Origin: Winogradskyella undariae
GTDB taxonomy: Bacteria; Bacteroidota; Bacteroidia; Flavobacteriales; Flavobacteriaceae
Assembly (NCBI RefSeq): GCF_013285155.1
Contig: NZ_JABTEL010000001.1
Span: forward strand, 372,001-436,000
Direction of reading: 5' to 3'
DNA: 64,000 bases
Positions within the stretch are counted from its first letter, which is position 1; every line of letters starts with the position of its first letter. A model generated the notes under the pieces. The model searched no databases. It was given only the letters and a program-made list of their open reading frames with translations, and was not told the origin of the DNA. This document shows, piece after piece, positions 16,942-26,571 of the stretch. Both the position numbers and the translations under genes were made by a program.

Positions 16942-19143
16942 ATGAGATTGAAACACCTTCCTGCTATTTTTGCCCTTTTAATAACTTCTCTAGTTTTTGC
17001 TCAAGAAAAACAAATTACACTTCAAGATATTTGGACAGGTGAATTTAGAACAGAAGGGATGCAAGCTTTGCATTCAATGTCGAATGGAAATCAATATTCT
17101 GTTTTGAATTTTGATAGACAAAGCCGAACGTCTACTATAGATATTTACGATTACGTTACTTTAAAAAAAGTTAAAACCTTAATCTCTTCTACTGATATAG
17201 CCGAGATTCAAGGTTTTTTTGATTATAAATTTAATGCGGATGAATCTAAAATAATTCTGACCACAAAATCAGAGCCTGTTTTTAGACATTCGACTTTAGG
17301 TGAGTATTATATTTATGATATCGCTTCAAAAAAAGTAACTAAAGTTTCTGATAACTTAGTGCAAGAGCCAACATTATCTCCCGATGGTAATAAAGTAGCT
17401 TATGGATTTAATAATGATTTATTCGTGAAAGATTTAAAGTCAGGTGCGATTGAAGTGATTACTACCGATGGAGAAAAGAATAAAATTATAAATGGTATTA
17501 CGGATTGGGTTTACGAAGAAGAATTTGCTTTTGTAAGAGCTTTTGATTGGAACGCAGATAGTAATCAAATTGCATTTATCCGTTTTGATGAGTCTGATGT
17601 GCCTGAGTTTTCAATGGATTTTTATGGTTCTGATTTATACCAAACACAACATGTTTTTAAATATCCAAAAGCAGGTGAAGCGAATTCTAAAGTGTCTTTA
17701 CATTTATATGATTTAAACTCTAAAAATGTAAAAGAACTTAAAGTAGATAAGGTTTATAAGGATTTTTATATCCCAAGATTAGAATGGACCAATGAAGCTA
17801 ATGTTTTAAGCGTTCAATTTATGAATCGTCATCAAAATGAATTAGACCTTTGGATGATTGATACTAATACAATGTCTTCAAATAATGTATTAGCAGAAAA
17901 AGACAAGGCTTATATTGATGTGACTTTCAACTTAACATTCCTAAAGGATAATAGTTTTATCTGGACAAGCGAATTAGATGGTTTTAATCATATTTATCAT
18001 TATGCTAAAGACGGAAAGTTAATCAATCAAGTTACTAAAGGCGATTGGGAAGTCACCGATTATTATGGTTTTAATGAGAAGGAAAATACAATCTATTTCC
18101 AATCTACGGAGAACGGTTCTATAAATAGAGATGTGTATTCTATAAAATTAAATGGTAAAAGTAAAAAGCGTCTTACTGAGAAAACAGGAACAAATAGTGC
18201 GTCTTTTAGTGCGGATTTCACTTATTTTATCAATACGTTTTCAAGTGCAACAACACCTTATGAGTACACTTTACACCAATCTAAATCGGGTAAGCTAATT
18301 AAGAATATTAAGGATAATAAGAATCTTACAGAACAATTAGAGGGTTATGTAATGTCTGAAAAAGAATTTAGTACTATTTCTATCAATGGGAACGATTTAA
18401 ATATGTGGACTATAAAACCAAAGGATTTTGATGCTAATAAAGAATATCCATTATTTATGTATCAATATTCTGGTCCAGGTTCTCAGCAAGTGGCTAACCA
18501 TTGGAATGGTTCTAATGATTATTGGTACCAAATGCTAGCGCAAGAAGGTTACATTGTGGTTTGTATTGATGGTAGAGGAACGGGGTTTAAAGGCGCAGAT
18601 TTTAAAAAGGTGACGCAAAACGAATTAGGTAAATACGAAGTTGAAGACCAAATAGCAGCAGCTAAACAATTAGGGCAATTAGATTATATTGATGCTTCTA
18701 GGATAGGAATATGGGGTTGGAGTTACGGTGGTTTTATGAGTAGTAACGCACTTTTTAAAGGTAATGATGTTTTTAAAATGGCAATTGCTGTAGCACCTGT
18801 TACTAGTTGGAGATTTTATGATACTATTTATACAGAGCGTTATATGACTACGCCTCAAGAAAACCCAAGTGGTTATGATGAGAATTCACCAATTAATCAC
18901 GTCGATAAATTAAAAGGTGATTTTCTATTAATTCATGGTTCTGGCGATGATAATGTGCATGTGCAAAACACCATGCGTATGGTAGAAGCTTTAGTTCAGG
19001 CAGACAAACAGTTTGAATGGATGATCTACCCTGATAAAAATCACGGCATTTACGGAGGAAATACAAGATTACATTTATACAAAAAGATGACTAACTTTAT
19101 TCATGAGACTTTAGGTGATAAACTTGAAGTGTCAAAAAAATAG
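16942..19143 (+). CDS. dipeptidyl peptidase IV (S9B family)
   Basis: This secreted serine exopeptidase cleaves X-Pro or X-Ala dipeptides from peptide N-termini. Its 733 residues include a signal peptide (ends SLVFAQ), an eight-blade propeller with the DPP IV double-glutamate motif (YEEE, residues 191-194), and an alpha/beta hydrolase domain with Ser594 in GWSYGG, Asp669 in GSGDDNVH and His701 in KNHGIYGG. It is followed 47 bp later by a POT transporter, giving a clear cut-and-import pair for dipeptides. Confidence 0.95.
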   Translation: MRLKHLPAIFALLITSLVFAQEKQITLQDIWTGEFRTEGMQALHSMSNGNQYSVLNFDRQSRTSTIDIYDYVTLKKVKTLISSTDIAEIQGFFDYKFNADESKIILTTKSEPVFRHSTLGEYYIYDIASKKVTKVSDNLVQEPTLSPDGNKVAYGFNNDLFVKDLKSGAIEVITTDGEKNKIINGITDWVYEEEFAFVRAFDWNADSNQIAFIRFDESDVPEFSMDFYGSDLYQTQHVFKYPKAGEANSKVSLHLYDLNSKNVKELKVDKVYKDFYIPRLEWTNEANVLSVQFMNRHQNELDLWMIDTNTMSSNNVLAEKDKAYIDVTFNLTFLKDNSFIWTSELDGFNHIYHYAKDGKLINQVTKGDWEVTDYYGFNEKENTIYFQSTENGSINRDVYSIKLNGKSKKRLTEKTGTNSASFSADFTYFINTFSSATTPYEYTLHQSKSGKLIKNIKDNKNLTEQLEGYVMSEKEFSTISINGNDLNMWTIKPKDFDANKEYPLFMYQYSGPGSQQVANHWNGSNDYWYQMLAQEGYIVVCIDGRGTGFKGADFKKVTQNELGKYEVEDQIAAAKQLGQLDYIDASRIGIWGWSYGGFMSSNALFKGNDVFKMAIAVAPVTSWRFYDTIYTERYMTTPQENPSGYDENSPINHVDKLKGDFLLIHGSGDDNVHVQNTMRMVEALVQADKQFEWMIYPDKNHGIYGGNTRLHLYKKMTNFIHETLGDKLEVSKK

Positions 19144-19190
19144 AAACCACTTTTTGTAACTAAACAAAATAACTAACTAAGATTAATATT

Positions 19191-21020
19191 ATGTCAAGAG
19201 CAACTAAAGAAGTGCATCACAATGAATTATTAGGGCACCCAATAGGTTTATTTATCCTGTTTTTTACAGAAATGTGGGAGCGCTTTTCTTACTACGGAAT
19301 GCGTGGAATTTTAGTGTTGTACATGGCAACTTCAGCAACAGCAATAGATCCAGGTTTAGGGTGGTCTAATAAAGATGCTATTTGGTTATACGGTTGGTAT
19401 ACGATGTTAGTATATGTAGCTTCAATTCCAGGAGGATGGATTGCAGATAAATTTCTAGGACAAAAGAAAACCGTAATGTTTGGTGGTTTACTACTTTGTG
19501 TTGGTCATGGTGTTTTGGCAATTCCCCAAAGTTGGGCCTTTTTTACAGGTTTAGCATTAATTATTTTAGGAGTTGGTGGACTTAAGCCAAATATTTCTAC
19601 AATGGTTGGTGGTCTATATAAAGAAGGAGATATTAGACGAGATAGTGGGTTTACTATTTTTTATATCGGTATTAATGTAGGTGCCTTTTTAGCGAGTATT
19701 ACAGTTGGTTTAGTTGCTTATTATTACGGGTGGCATTATGGGTTTGGTTTAGCTGGTATCGGAATGTTATTTGGTCAAGTTGTATTTATTTGGGGTCAAA
19801 AATTCTTAAAAGGAGTTGGTGAATTTACAGGTGGAAGTGAAGCTACAGAAGCAGAACGTTTAGCTTCAAAACGTCCTTTAAGTAAAATTGAAAAAGATAG
19901 AGTTATTGTCTTATTGATCTCTTTCTTAATCGTAGTAGTGTTTTGGGGAGCTTTTGAGCAAGCTGGAGGATTAATGAATCTTTATACAGATGCTAAAGTA
20001 GATAGAAATATAGGATTAAGCTGGTTGCAAGAAATTCCTGCAGCAGTATTTCAATCTTTAAATGCAGGTTACATTATAATCTTCGGAACTATTATTGGTG
20101 GATTCTGGATTTGGTGGAAGAAAAGTGGAAGAGAATCTTCTTCATTATTTAAAATGGCAATCGGTACCATTATTATGGGTCTAGGATATGTATTTATGAT
20201 GTTTGCTTCTCAAGAAGCAAGTTCTGAAACTTTTGGTAAAGCAGCTATGATGTGGATTTTCTTAGCGTATTTATTTCATACTATTGGTGAGTTATGTACA
20301 TCACCAGTTTCTTTATCTTTCATTACAAAATTAGCACCTTTAAAATATGCTTCTATAATGATGGGAGTTTATTTTGCAGCTACTGGTTTTGGAAACAAAT
20401 TAGCTGGTACTATTGGAGAGTCTTCTCAATTAGAATCGTTTAGTGGAACAATGGTCGTGAGTAAACAGGGCGTTTTACCGTTTATTTCAAAAGAAACATT
20501 TAAAATTAAGGATGATAATAATAAGGTTGTAGATACAAATGATTATCCAATTAATGAGGATAAAAATTTCATTATAAAATCTACTGTATATCCAGAAAAT
20601 GGTCAGGTTGTATTTAAGGATTTTGAAACAGGTAAGAACTTAAATAGTTTATTTGAATTATCTAAAGGTGAAGATTCAAATACACATCAACTTTTAGAAG
20701 CACTAAAAGAAAATAACGTTTCAGAATCTAATCCATATCATGCAAGAATAGTGTTTGAAAAAGATAAGGATAAAGCTCAGATTATTGAAAACAAAGGAGA
20801 TGGTAAAGATTACGGTGTTTCTTTTGTTTTAGAAGAAGAGCAAAGTGAACAAGAATATGCAACCTTTATGTGGTTAACAATATTTACTGTTGCATTTGGT
20901 TTATTATTACTTTTATTCTTGAAGAAATTGAAAAAATTAACTCATGGAGCTGAAGATAATGAACACGAAATCTTAGAGCAAGAGCAATATGAACTTGCTA
21001 ACCCGGAACTAAACGACTAA
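19191..21020 (+). CDS. POT-family di/tripeptide:H+ symporter, copy 1
   Basis: This 609-residue proton-coupled oligopeptide transporter carries the ExxERFxYY signature (Glu27, Glu30, Arg31 in TEMWERFSYYGMR) and the typical FTIFYIGINVGAF and FEQAGG motifs. Unusually, about 125 mostly polar residues (roughly 415-545) are inserted between the last two membrane helices. By topology this loop should be outside the cytoplasm. It is co-transcribed with DPP IV (47-bp gap). A hairpin terminator follows it, before the second copy. Confidence 0.93.
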   Translation: MSRATKEVHHNELLGHPIGLFILFFTEMWERFSYYGMRGILVLYMATSATAIDPGLGWSNKDAIWLYGWYTMLVYVASIPGGWIADKFLGQKKTVMFGGLLLCVGHGVLAIPQSWAFFTGLALIILGVGGLKPNISTMVGGLYKEGDIRRDSGFTIFYIGINVGAFLASITVGLVAYYYGWHYGFGLAGIGMLFGQVVFIWGQKFLKGVGEFTGGSEATEAERLASKRPLSKIEKDRVIVLLISFLIVVVFWGAFEQAGGLMNLYTDAKVDRNIGLSWLQEIPAAVFQSLNAGYIIIFGTIIGGFWIWWKKSGRESSSLFKMAIGTIIMGLGYVFMMFASQEASSETFGKAAMMWIFLAYLFHTIGELCTSPVSLSFITKLAPLKYASIMMGVYFAATGFGNKLAGTIGESSQLESFSGTMVVSKQGVLPFISKETFKIKDDNNKVVDTNDYPINEDKNFIIKSTVYPENGQVVFKDFETGKNLNSLFELSKGEDSNTHQLLEALKENNVSESNPYHARIVFEKDKDKAQIIENKGDGKDYGVSFVLEEEQSEQEYATFMWLTIFTVAFGLLLLLFLKKLKKLTHGAEDNEHEILEQEQYELANPELND

Positions 21021-21029
21021 ATACTACTG

Positions 21030-21061
21030 CCCTTATGTAACTTTTCTAACATAAGGGTTTT
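21030..21061 (+). terminator. hairpin between the two POT genes
   Basis: A 9-bp stem (CCCTTATGT at 21030-21038, ACATAAGGG at 21049-21057) is followed by TTTTGG. The short T-run suggests partial termination, so the second transporter may receive some read-through. Confidence 0.65.
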
Positions 21062-21088
21062 GGTTTACCTAACTAAATTAATTATTTT

Positions 21089-23209
21089 ATGAATACTGAT
21101 ATAGAGAATCTGTTTAAAGACAAAGTCCTTGGGCATCCTGCTGGGCTTTTTGTATTATTTTTTACTGAAATGTGGGAGCGTTTTTCGTTCTACGGAATGC
21201 GTGTATTGCTGGTTAATTTTCTTACCATGGCAGCCATTGGTTATAATCCAGGTTGGGAATGGACAGTAGAAAATGCAGGTGCACTTTTTGGTACTTATGC
21301 TATGTTACTTTATATCACACCAATTATTGGTGGTTGGCTTGCGGATAAATACACAGGTTATCGTACAGCTGTTATTATTGGTTCATTAATTATGACAGCG
21401 GGTCATGCTTCGATGGCTATAGAAACAGAGTTTTCTTTATACTTTGGGTTATTTTTATTAGTAGTTGGTACAGGTTTCTTTAAACCAACTATGACGTCTA
21501 TTATTTCGGATATGTACAAGAAAAACCCGGAGAAAAAAGATGGTGCATACACTATATATTATATGGGTGTAAATGCAGGAGCTTTTTTCGGAATGATGCT
21601 TTGTGGGTATTTAGCTGAGAAAGTAGGTTGGTCTTATGGTTTTGGATTAGCTGGTGTCTTTATGCTTCTTGGAACAATTCAATTTTGGTTATCTGGTCCT
21701 TTATTTGGGAAAATAGGAGCTAAGCCATCTAAAGAGCATGAAGTAGAATTACCTCAGAATATAAATGAAGAAAGTGTAGAAGTTGGTGAAGATGATACGG
21801 AAGTTGAAGAACGTCCAAATCCTTTTACAACTTTAGATAAAGCATTAATTGTAATATCTTCTATTATTGGTCTTGCTTATGCTATTAATGATCCAATGTC
21901 TAAAATTGCGGGTGTAGATATGTTTTCTTTCTTACAGATAGGAGATTTTGAAGGTCAATATACAGCAGTTCTTTTTGCATTAGCGCTATTTTTAATTTTA
22001 GTTATCGGACGTATTTTACGTTATACTTCTGTGGTTAGAGATAGAATGATTGCATTTATCATTTTTGCATTCTTTACGGTATTCTTCTGGATGTCTTTTG
22101 AGCAAGGTGCATCTTCTTTAGTGATTTTTGCAAGAGATAACGTAGATAGAATGTTAAGTGGTGGAGCGGCAACAATGTTTAATGTCATTAACACATTACT
22201 TACTGTTATCCCATTAATTATAATTTCATATGTACTTTTCATTTTATGGAAGAAAACATTCAGTAAGATACCAGGTTCTAATATTGTATTAGTGATTTGT
22301 TTCTTATTCATGTGGGGGATTGTAGGTTGGATGTTAAATAGAGATTACAATACTATTGCTTATGATGTTACTTATTCTGCTCTAGAAAAACCAGACTTAG
22401 ATGATAATGGAATACAAAAAGTAGATAAGGATGGTAAAATGCAATTTTTATATGTTCCAGTATCAGAAAACACAAAGTCAGATGCTACCCATAAAGTTGT
22501 AAAACGTACTACTTCTATAGCAGAACCACTAACATTTAATGTAGGTGACAAATTAAATATTGCACCTAAAAATAATGAAGCTACTGAGTTTGGTTTCTTA
22601 GATGGAGAGCGTTTAGAGGCTACCAAGAAAAAAGCAGACGAATTAAGTAGGGATAATGGTATTGTAGCAGCAACGGTTACTAAAGTAAGAGAAAACGAAG
22701 TTGAAATTACAGTATCATGGTTTAGTATTCTAAATTCATTCTTTATTATAGTATTTGCATCTTTCTTCTCTAAATGGTGGGAAAGTAAATATAACCCTAG
22801 TGCAGCTACTAAATATGCGCTTGGTTTAAGTATTATGGGACTAGGATTCGGTTTACTTGCTTTTGGTGCAGCAGGAATAGTCGATGGCGTAAAAGTGAGT
22901 ATGATTTGGTTGATATTAGCTTACTTATTCCATACACTTGGTGAACTTTGTTTATCTCCTGTTGGTTTATCTTATGTTAGTAAATTAGTACCAGGACGAA
23001 TGATTGCACTAATGTTTGGTATGTGGTATTTGGCCATTGCTATAGGTAATAAATTAGCAGCGGTATTAGGAGGGCAAATTGAAAATATTACGAAAGAATA
23101 TAGCTTGTCAACATTCTTCTTAATATTTACTATTGTACCAGTTCTTGCAGGATTATTAATTTTCTTTTTAAATCCTGTGTTAAAGAAATTAATGCATGGT
23201 GTACGATAA
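21089..23209 (+). CDS. POT-family di/tripeptide:H+ symporter, copy 2
   Basis: This 706-residue paralogue of the preceding transporter shares the N-terminal GHPAGLFVLFFTEMWERF (Glu27, Glu30, Arg31), FMLLGTIQF and LFHTLGELCLSPVG. It is longer because two additional hydrophobic segments and a polar stretch (about residues 425-545) sit between FWMSFEQGAS and SWFSILNSFFIIVF, a different site from the insertion in copy 1. Probable function is peptide import in the inner membrane. It has its own upstream hairpin and downstream terminator. Confidence 0.92.
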   Translation: MNTDIENLFKDKVLGHPAGLFVLFFTEMWERFSFYGMRVLLVNFLTMAAIGYNPGWEWTVENAGALFGTYAMLLYITPIIGGWLADKYTGYRTAVIIGSLIMTAGHASMAIETEFSLYFGLFLLVVGTGFFKPTMTSIISDMYKKNPEKKDGAYTIYYMGVNAGAFFGMMLCGYLAEKVGWSYGFGLAGVFMLLGTIQFWLSGPLFGKIGAKPSKEHEVELPQNINEESVEVGEDDTEVEERPNPFTTLDKALIVISSIIGLAYAINDPMSKIAGVDMFSFLQIGDFEGQYTAVLFALALFLILVIGRILRYTSVVRDRMIAFIIFAFFTVFFWMSFEQGASSLVIFARDNVDRMLSGGAATMFNVINTLLTVIPLIIISYVLFILWKKTFSKIPGSNIVLVICFLFMWGIVGWMLNRDYNTIAYDVTYSALEKPDLDDNGIQKVDKDGKMQFLYVPVSENTKSDATHKVVKRTTSIAEPLTFNVGDKLNIAPKNNEATEFGFLDGERLEATKKKADELSRDNGIVAATVTKVRENEVEITVSWFSILNSFFIIVFASFFSKWWESKYNPSAATKYALGLSIMGLGFGLLAFGAAGIVDGVKVSMIWLILAYLFHTLGELCLSPVGLSYVSKLVPGRMIALMFGMWYLAIAIGNKLAAVLGGQIENITKEYSLSTFFLIFTIVPVLAGLLIFFLNPVLKKLMHGVR

Positions 23210-23230
23210 GTAAAACCGTTAAAAATATCT

Positions 23231-23258
23231 AAAATGCTCCTGTTTAGGAGCATTTTTT
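23231..23258 (+). terminator. rho-independent terminator after POT copy 2
   Basis: A 10-bp stem (AAAATGCTCC at 23231-23240, GGAGCATTTT at 23247-23256) has a 6-nt loop and a T-run. Confidence 0.88.
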
Positions 23259-23293
23259 GTAAGTTCGGCTTAATGTTTGCAACAAAAGATAAT

Positions 23294-23845
23294 ATGATAA
23301 AAAAGATAACTATAGGACTGATTGCTGTTTTTGCTTTTTCATTTTCAGCAATAGCCCAAGAGATTAATTGGGTAACAATGGATGAGGCGTTAGAGCTTCA
23401 GGAGAAAGCACCTAAAAAAATATTCATGGACGTTTATACCAGTTGGTGTGGTCCTTGTAAAATGTTAGATAAAAATACATTTCAAACTGAGGATGTGGCT
23501 GCTTATATTAATGAACATTATTATGCTGTTAAATTTAATGGAGAAGGAAATGAGGATGTAACTTATAAAGGCGAAACTTTTAGTAATCCTAATTACGATC
23601 CTTCAAAAGCGAATAGACGTAATAGTGCTCATGAGTTTGCTAGTTTTTTACGAGTTAGAGCCTACCCAACAATGATGTTTTTTGATGAAGAAGGTGGTGT
23701 TATTTCTCCAATTACAGGATACTTAAAACCGCAACAGTTAGAGTTGTATTTAAAACTTTTTGAAAGTGATAAATATAAGGATATGACTTCTCAAGAACAG
23801 TTTAATGAGTATGCTAGTGCTTTTACTCCAACTTTTAAAGAGTAA
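23294..23845 (+). CDS. secreted thioredoxin-fold protein
   Basis: This 183-residue thioredoxin-like protein is exported by a signal peptide (ends SAIAQE). The redox motif WCGPC is at residues 51-55, followed by KMLDKNTFQ, and the cis-Pro region is RAYPTMMFF. I chose the ATG at 23294 because it starts the signal peptide; a longer frame from 23234 would run through the preceding terminator. It would act in periplasmic disulfide exchange. Its partner is unknown. It converges on comEC with only 7 bp between stops. Confidence 0.88.
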   Translation: MIKKITIGLIAVFAFSFSAIAQEINWVTMDEALELQEKAPKKIFMDVYTSWCGPCKMLDKNTFQTEDVAAYINEHYYAVKFNGEGNEDVTYKGETFSNPNYDPSKANRRNSAHEFASFLRVRAYPTMMFFDEEGGVISPITGYLKPQQLELYLKLFESDKYKDMTSQEQFNEYASAFTPTFKE

Positions 23846-23852
23846 TAAATAA

Positions 23853-25883
23853 TTATTTTAATATAAAAGCTCCCTTTTCATTTGTTTGATGGAAAGGGAT
23901 TTTTTTATGCCTACATGTTTCTTTCCATCGTTTTACATACGATTTATAATTACTAGCGTCAGCAATGATGTATTTTGGCTTTAAACTGTCTGATGCACGG
24001 TTCAAATTTAGCCTTGGAGAATTTCGTAATAATATATAATCAGGTTGAAATGTAATGCCTTTATACACGGCGAGACTATCTATCACCAATATAGTTTTCT
24101 TATTATATTGATAAAGGTTTTGTAAGCTATCATTGTTAATAATAGTTATAGATTCGCCAACCTTATAGTAGGTTATAGCTTGATTATTATTGTACTGAAT
24201 TGAATCTAAATTATGATTTATATTTAATGTTCTATTCTGTTTTTGGCCTAGAATTGTGTATCTGCTTTTATTAAAAATTATGAATGCATTATTTTGAGTT
24301 TTATAATGGTTGAAGAAACAAATACTTTGAAGCCCAATGATTAGAATAAGACTAATTGTTGTCCATTTAAAATTTCGATATTTATATACTTGTACTAAAG
24401 CTGTAATGATCAGATAACTTACAATAACTTGAGATATAGTAAAAGAGATGTCTCTTAAAAGAAAGCTTTCAAACTGAGCCACCCAAGCAATAAAGTTATT
24501 TAAGCAATCTATTATAAAGCTATAAATAACAACAATATAATGATGTGTAATATTTAGTAAGGCTAAGGCGATAATTATCATGCCTAAGCCTAGAATAAAG
24601 CCTAAAAATGGAATAACGACCAAATTCGAAATAAAAAATAAACCAGGGAATTGGTGAAAGTAAAATAAGCTTATGGGCACAACTCCAGCTTGGGCAGCTA
24701 ATGTTACAGTGAAAATCTGCCATATTTTATTTGTTAATTTATATTTGGGTCTCCATAAGTTGTAGATTTTTGGTTGAATGCTAACAATACCTAAAACGGC
24801 CAAATAACTCATTTGAAAACCAACTGAAAACAAAAAATTAGGTTTAAATAAAAGGATTAGAAAAGCAGAAATTACTAAAGTATTATAAATGTTTGTGCCA
24901 CGTTCGAAGTGTCTTGCAATAGTGATAATACTAAACATTAATACGGCTCGTGTTACAGAAGGTTTTAATCCAGCTATGATAGCAAAACTACACATAATGA
25001 TAATCAAGATAAAAGGTCTTATATAATAACCATATTTAAGGTAGAGCAAAGGTTTAAATAAGTAATTAAGGATTATTAAGATAATCCCAATATGCAATCC
25101 AGAAACAGCTAAAATATGAACTGTACCAGAGTTAACATAATTGCTGTAAATCGTTTTGTCAATTGTTTGCCGCTGCCCGAGTAAAAGAGCATTCATAATA
25201 CTTAATGCATCATCTTTAAAACCAGCCTCTATGAGTTTCGAGTTTATTTTAGTTCGTAATAAATCTGCATATCCATAAATAGTATGTTTAGAATTTGAAA
25301 GTTGTAAAATATTAGTTGAATTTAGATAGAGTTGATGATATACTTGTTGAAATTCTAAATATTTGTTGTAATCAAATTGATATGGATTTAAAGGTTTCTG
25401 AATAGTCTTTAATGTTGTTGAAGTATAGAAAAGATCATCAACATTATATGGTTTTATAATACTGTCTCGTTTTATATTTATCAGTAAAAGACCTATGGTT
25501 TTCTTGTCATTAACTGTTTTTATTGATACAATATACTTGTCGTTATAAAGGTCCGGTTTTAAACGCTCTTTAATTTGAAAGGTAATATTAGATACACTAT
25601 TGTTAAAATTGTGATGTGTATAATGTCTTGGTCTTAGCTTATCATTTTGTAAGTTATAGGTAGTGATTCCGATACAAATTATACATAGATAAGTGAGAAT
25701 AGTAAAAAGCGCAGAGTGATTAATTTTATGTCTTATTAGAAAAGCATAAAAGCCAATACATACAGTTAATCCAATAGAAAGATATAAGAAAACATAGAAA
25801 TTTAGCACAAAATAATGTGCTGCAAGAATTCCTGCAACTAGACAAATAGTTAATTGTATTATAGTGAAATTCAGTAACTTCAT
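23853..25883 (-). CDS. comEC: ComEC/Rec2-family DNA uptake channel
   Basis: This 676-residue polytopic membrane protein has the competence-domain motifs LLGQRQTIDKTIY, SGTVHILAVSGLHIG, GLKPSVTRAVLM and FSVGFQMSYLAVLGI. The N-terminal part (about 1-230) contains a few membrane helices and a soluble domain of the DUF4131/OB type. The C-terminal about 150 residues correspond to the metallo-beta-lactamase-like region but lack any HxHxDH metal motif, so nuclease activity is doubtful. Known relatives carry single-stranded DNA across the inner membrane during transformation. It is last in a minus-strand series surE-lpxB-NlpC-comEC. Confidence 0.87.
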   Translation of the reverse strand: MKLLNFTIIQLTICLVAGILAAHYFVLNFYVFLYLSIGLTVCIGFYAFLIRHKINHSALFTILTYLCIICIGITTYNLQNDKLRPRHYTHHNFNNSVSNITFQIKERLKPDLYNDKYIVSIKTVNDKKTIGLLLINIKRDSIIKPYNVDDLFYTSTTLKTIQKPLNPYQFDYNKYLEFQQVYHQLYLNSTNILQLSNSKHTIYGYADLLRTKINSKLIEAGFKDDALSIMNALLLGQRQTIDKTIYSNYVNSGTVHILAVSGLHIGIILIILNYLFKPLLYLKYGYYIRPFILIIIMCSFAIIAGLKPSVTRAVLMFSIITIARHFERGTNIYNTLVISAFLILLFKPNFLFSVGFQMSYLAVLGIVSIQPKIYNLWRPKYKLTNKIWQIFTVTLAAQAGVVPISLFYFHQFPGLFFISNLVVIPFLGFILGLGMIIIALALLNITHHYIVVIYSFIIDCLNNFIAWVAQFESFLLRDISFTISQVIVSYLIITALVQVYKYRNFKWTTISLILIIGLQSICFFNHYKTQNNAFIIFNKSRYTILGQKQNRTLNINHNLDSIQYNNNQAITYYKVGESITIINNDSLQNLYQYNKKTILVIDSLAVYKGITFQPDYILLRNSPRLNLNRASDSLKPKYIIADASNYKSYVKRWKETCRHKKIPFHQTNEKGAFILK
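23871..23906 (+). terminator. terminator of the thioredoxin gene inside the comEC 3' end
   Basis: A stem of about 9 bp with one wobble (TCCCTTTTC at 23871-23879, GGAAAGGGA at 23891-23899) is followed by seven Ts. It lies within the last codons of the convergent comEC gene. Confidence 0.65.
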
Positions 25884-26023
25884 TAATGTAAGTTACTAAA
25901 AATCTTCAACTTATGTTATTTGTTGTGGTTTGTAGTGTGAAGATAACTAGAGCTTTAGATGAGTTAATACTGAAATCATAGGGTGTTTTCAATACTATTA
26001 TCTAGTAATAAAAGATTTGAAAT

Positions 26024-26533
26024 TTAAAGAACACGTCTAGCCTGCACAAAAGCAAAATACCAATATTTTTCTGCTAGAGAAGAGGTCATTACACCTCTAC
26101 TTGTTGATGCGTGAATAAATTCAACATTTCCAGTTCTAACATTAGTAACTATACCAACATGGTTTACTTTTCTGCTATTCTTACTCGTAGCAAAGAATAA
26201 TAAATCACCAACATTAACTTCTTTTACATCTACCCAATCTCCGGTACTTTTAAGTCCAGAAGTACTTCTTGGTAAACTAACATCATATTTTTTAAAGCTT
26301 GTATAAATTAAACCAGAGCAATCCATTCCTTTTTTTGTTGTACCACCATATTTATAACGTGTACCATCAAAAGTTTGTGCATATTTTACAATGGTTTTTG
26401 CCTCAGAAGTCGCTTTTGAGTTTGTGTTTACATCAATCGTATGACTTTGTCTTGATGAGCTCGAAGCTGTTTTTTTAGACTTACAGCTACTTGCAAATAT
26501 GAGTAGGAAAAGGATTGGGAATAATTTTTTCAT
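26024..26533 (-). CDS. NlpC/P60 cell-wall peptidase, lipoprotein
   Basis: This 169-residue cysteine peptidase cleaves cell-wall peptides, typically D-Glu-DAP bonds. The lipoprotein signal ends in ASSC (Cys17), then a serine-rich linker leads to the NlpC/P60 domain. The catalytic triad is Cys72 in GMDCSGL, His125 in VNHVGIV and His141 in EFIHAS. It is anchored to a membrane, probably facing the periplasm. It follows lpxB by 38 bp and a 140-bp gap separates it from comEC. Confidence 0.93.
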   Translation of the reverse strand: MKKLFPILFLLIFASSCKSKKTASSSSRQSHTIDVNTNSKATSEAKTIVKYAQTFDGTRYKYGGTTKKGMDCSGLIYTSFKKYDVSLPRSTSGLKSTGDWVDVKEVNVGDLLFFATSKNSRKVNHVGIVTNVRTGNVEFIHASTSRGVMTSSLAEKYWYFAFVQARRVL

Positions 26534-26571
26534 ATGTAGTTTTTGGGAATTTCTTTTTCGTGATTAGAAAT

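Noticed and set aside
22021..22626. Open frames on the minus strand inside POT copy 2
   Set aside because: They are antisense to conserved membrane helices of a certain gene, and their residues are a mirror of that coding bias.
23234..23293. Upstream extension of the thioredoxin frame
   Set aside because: It would begin inside the terminator hairpin of the preceding gene, and the signal peptide starts at 23294.
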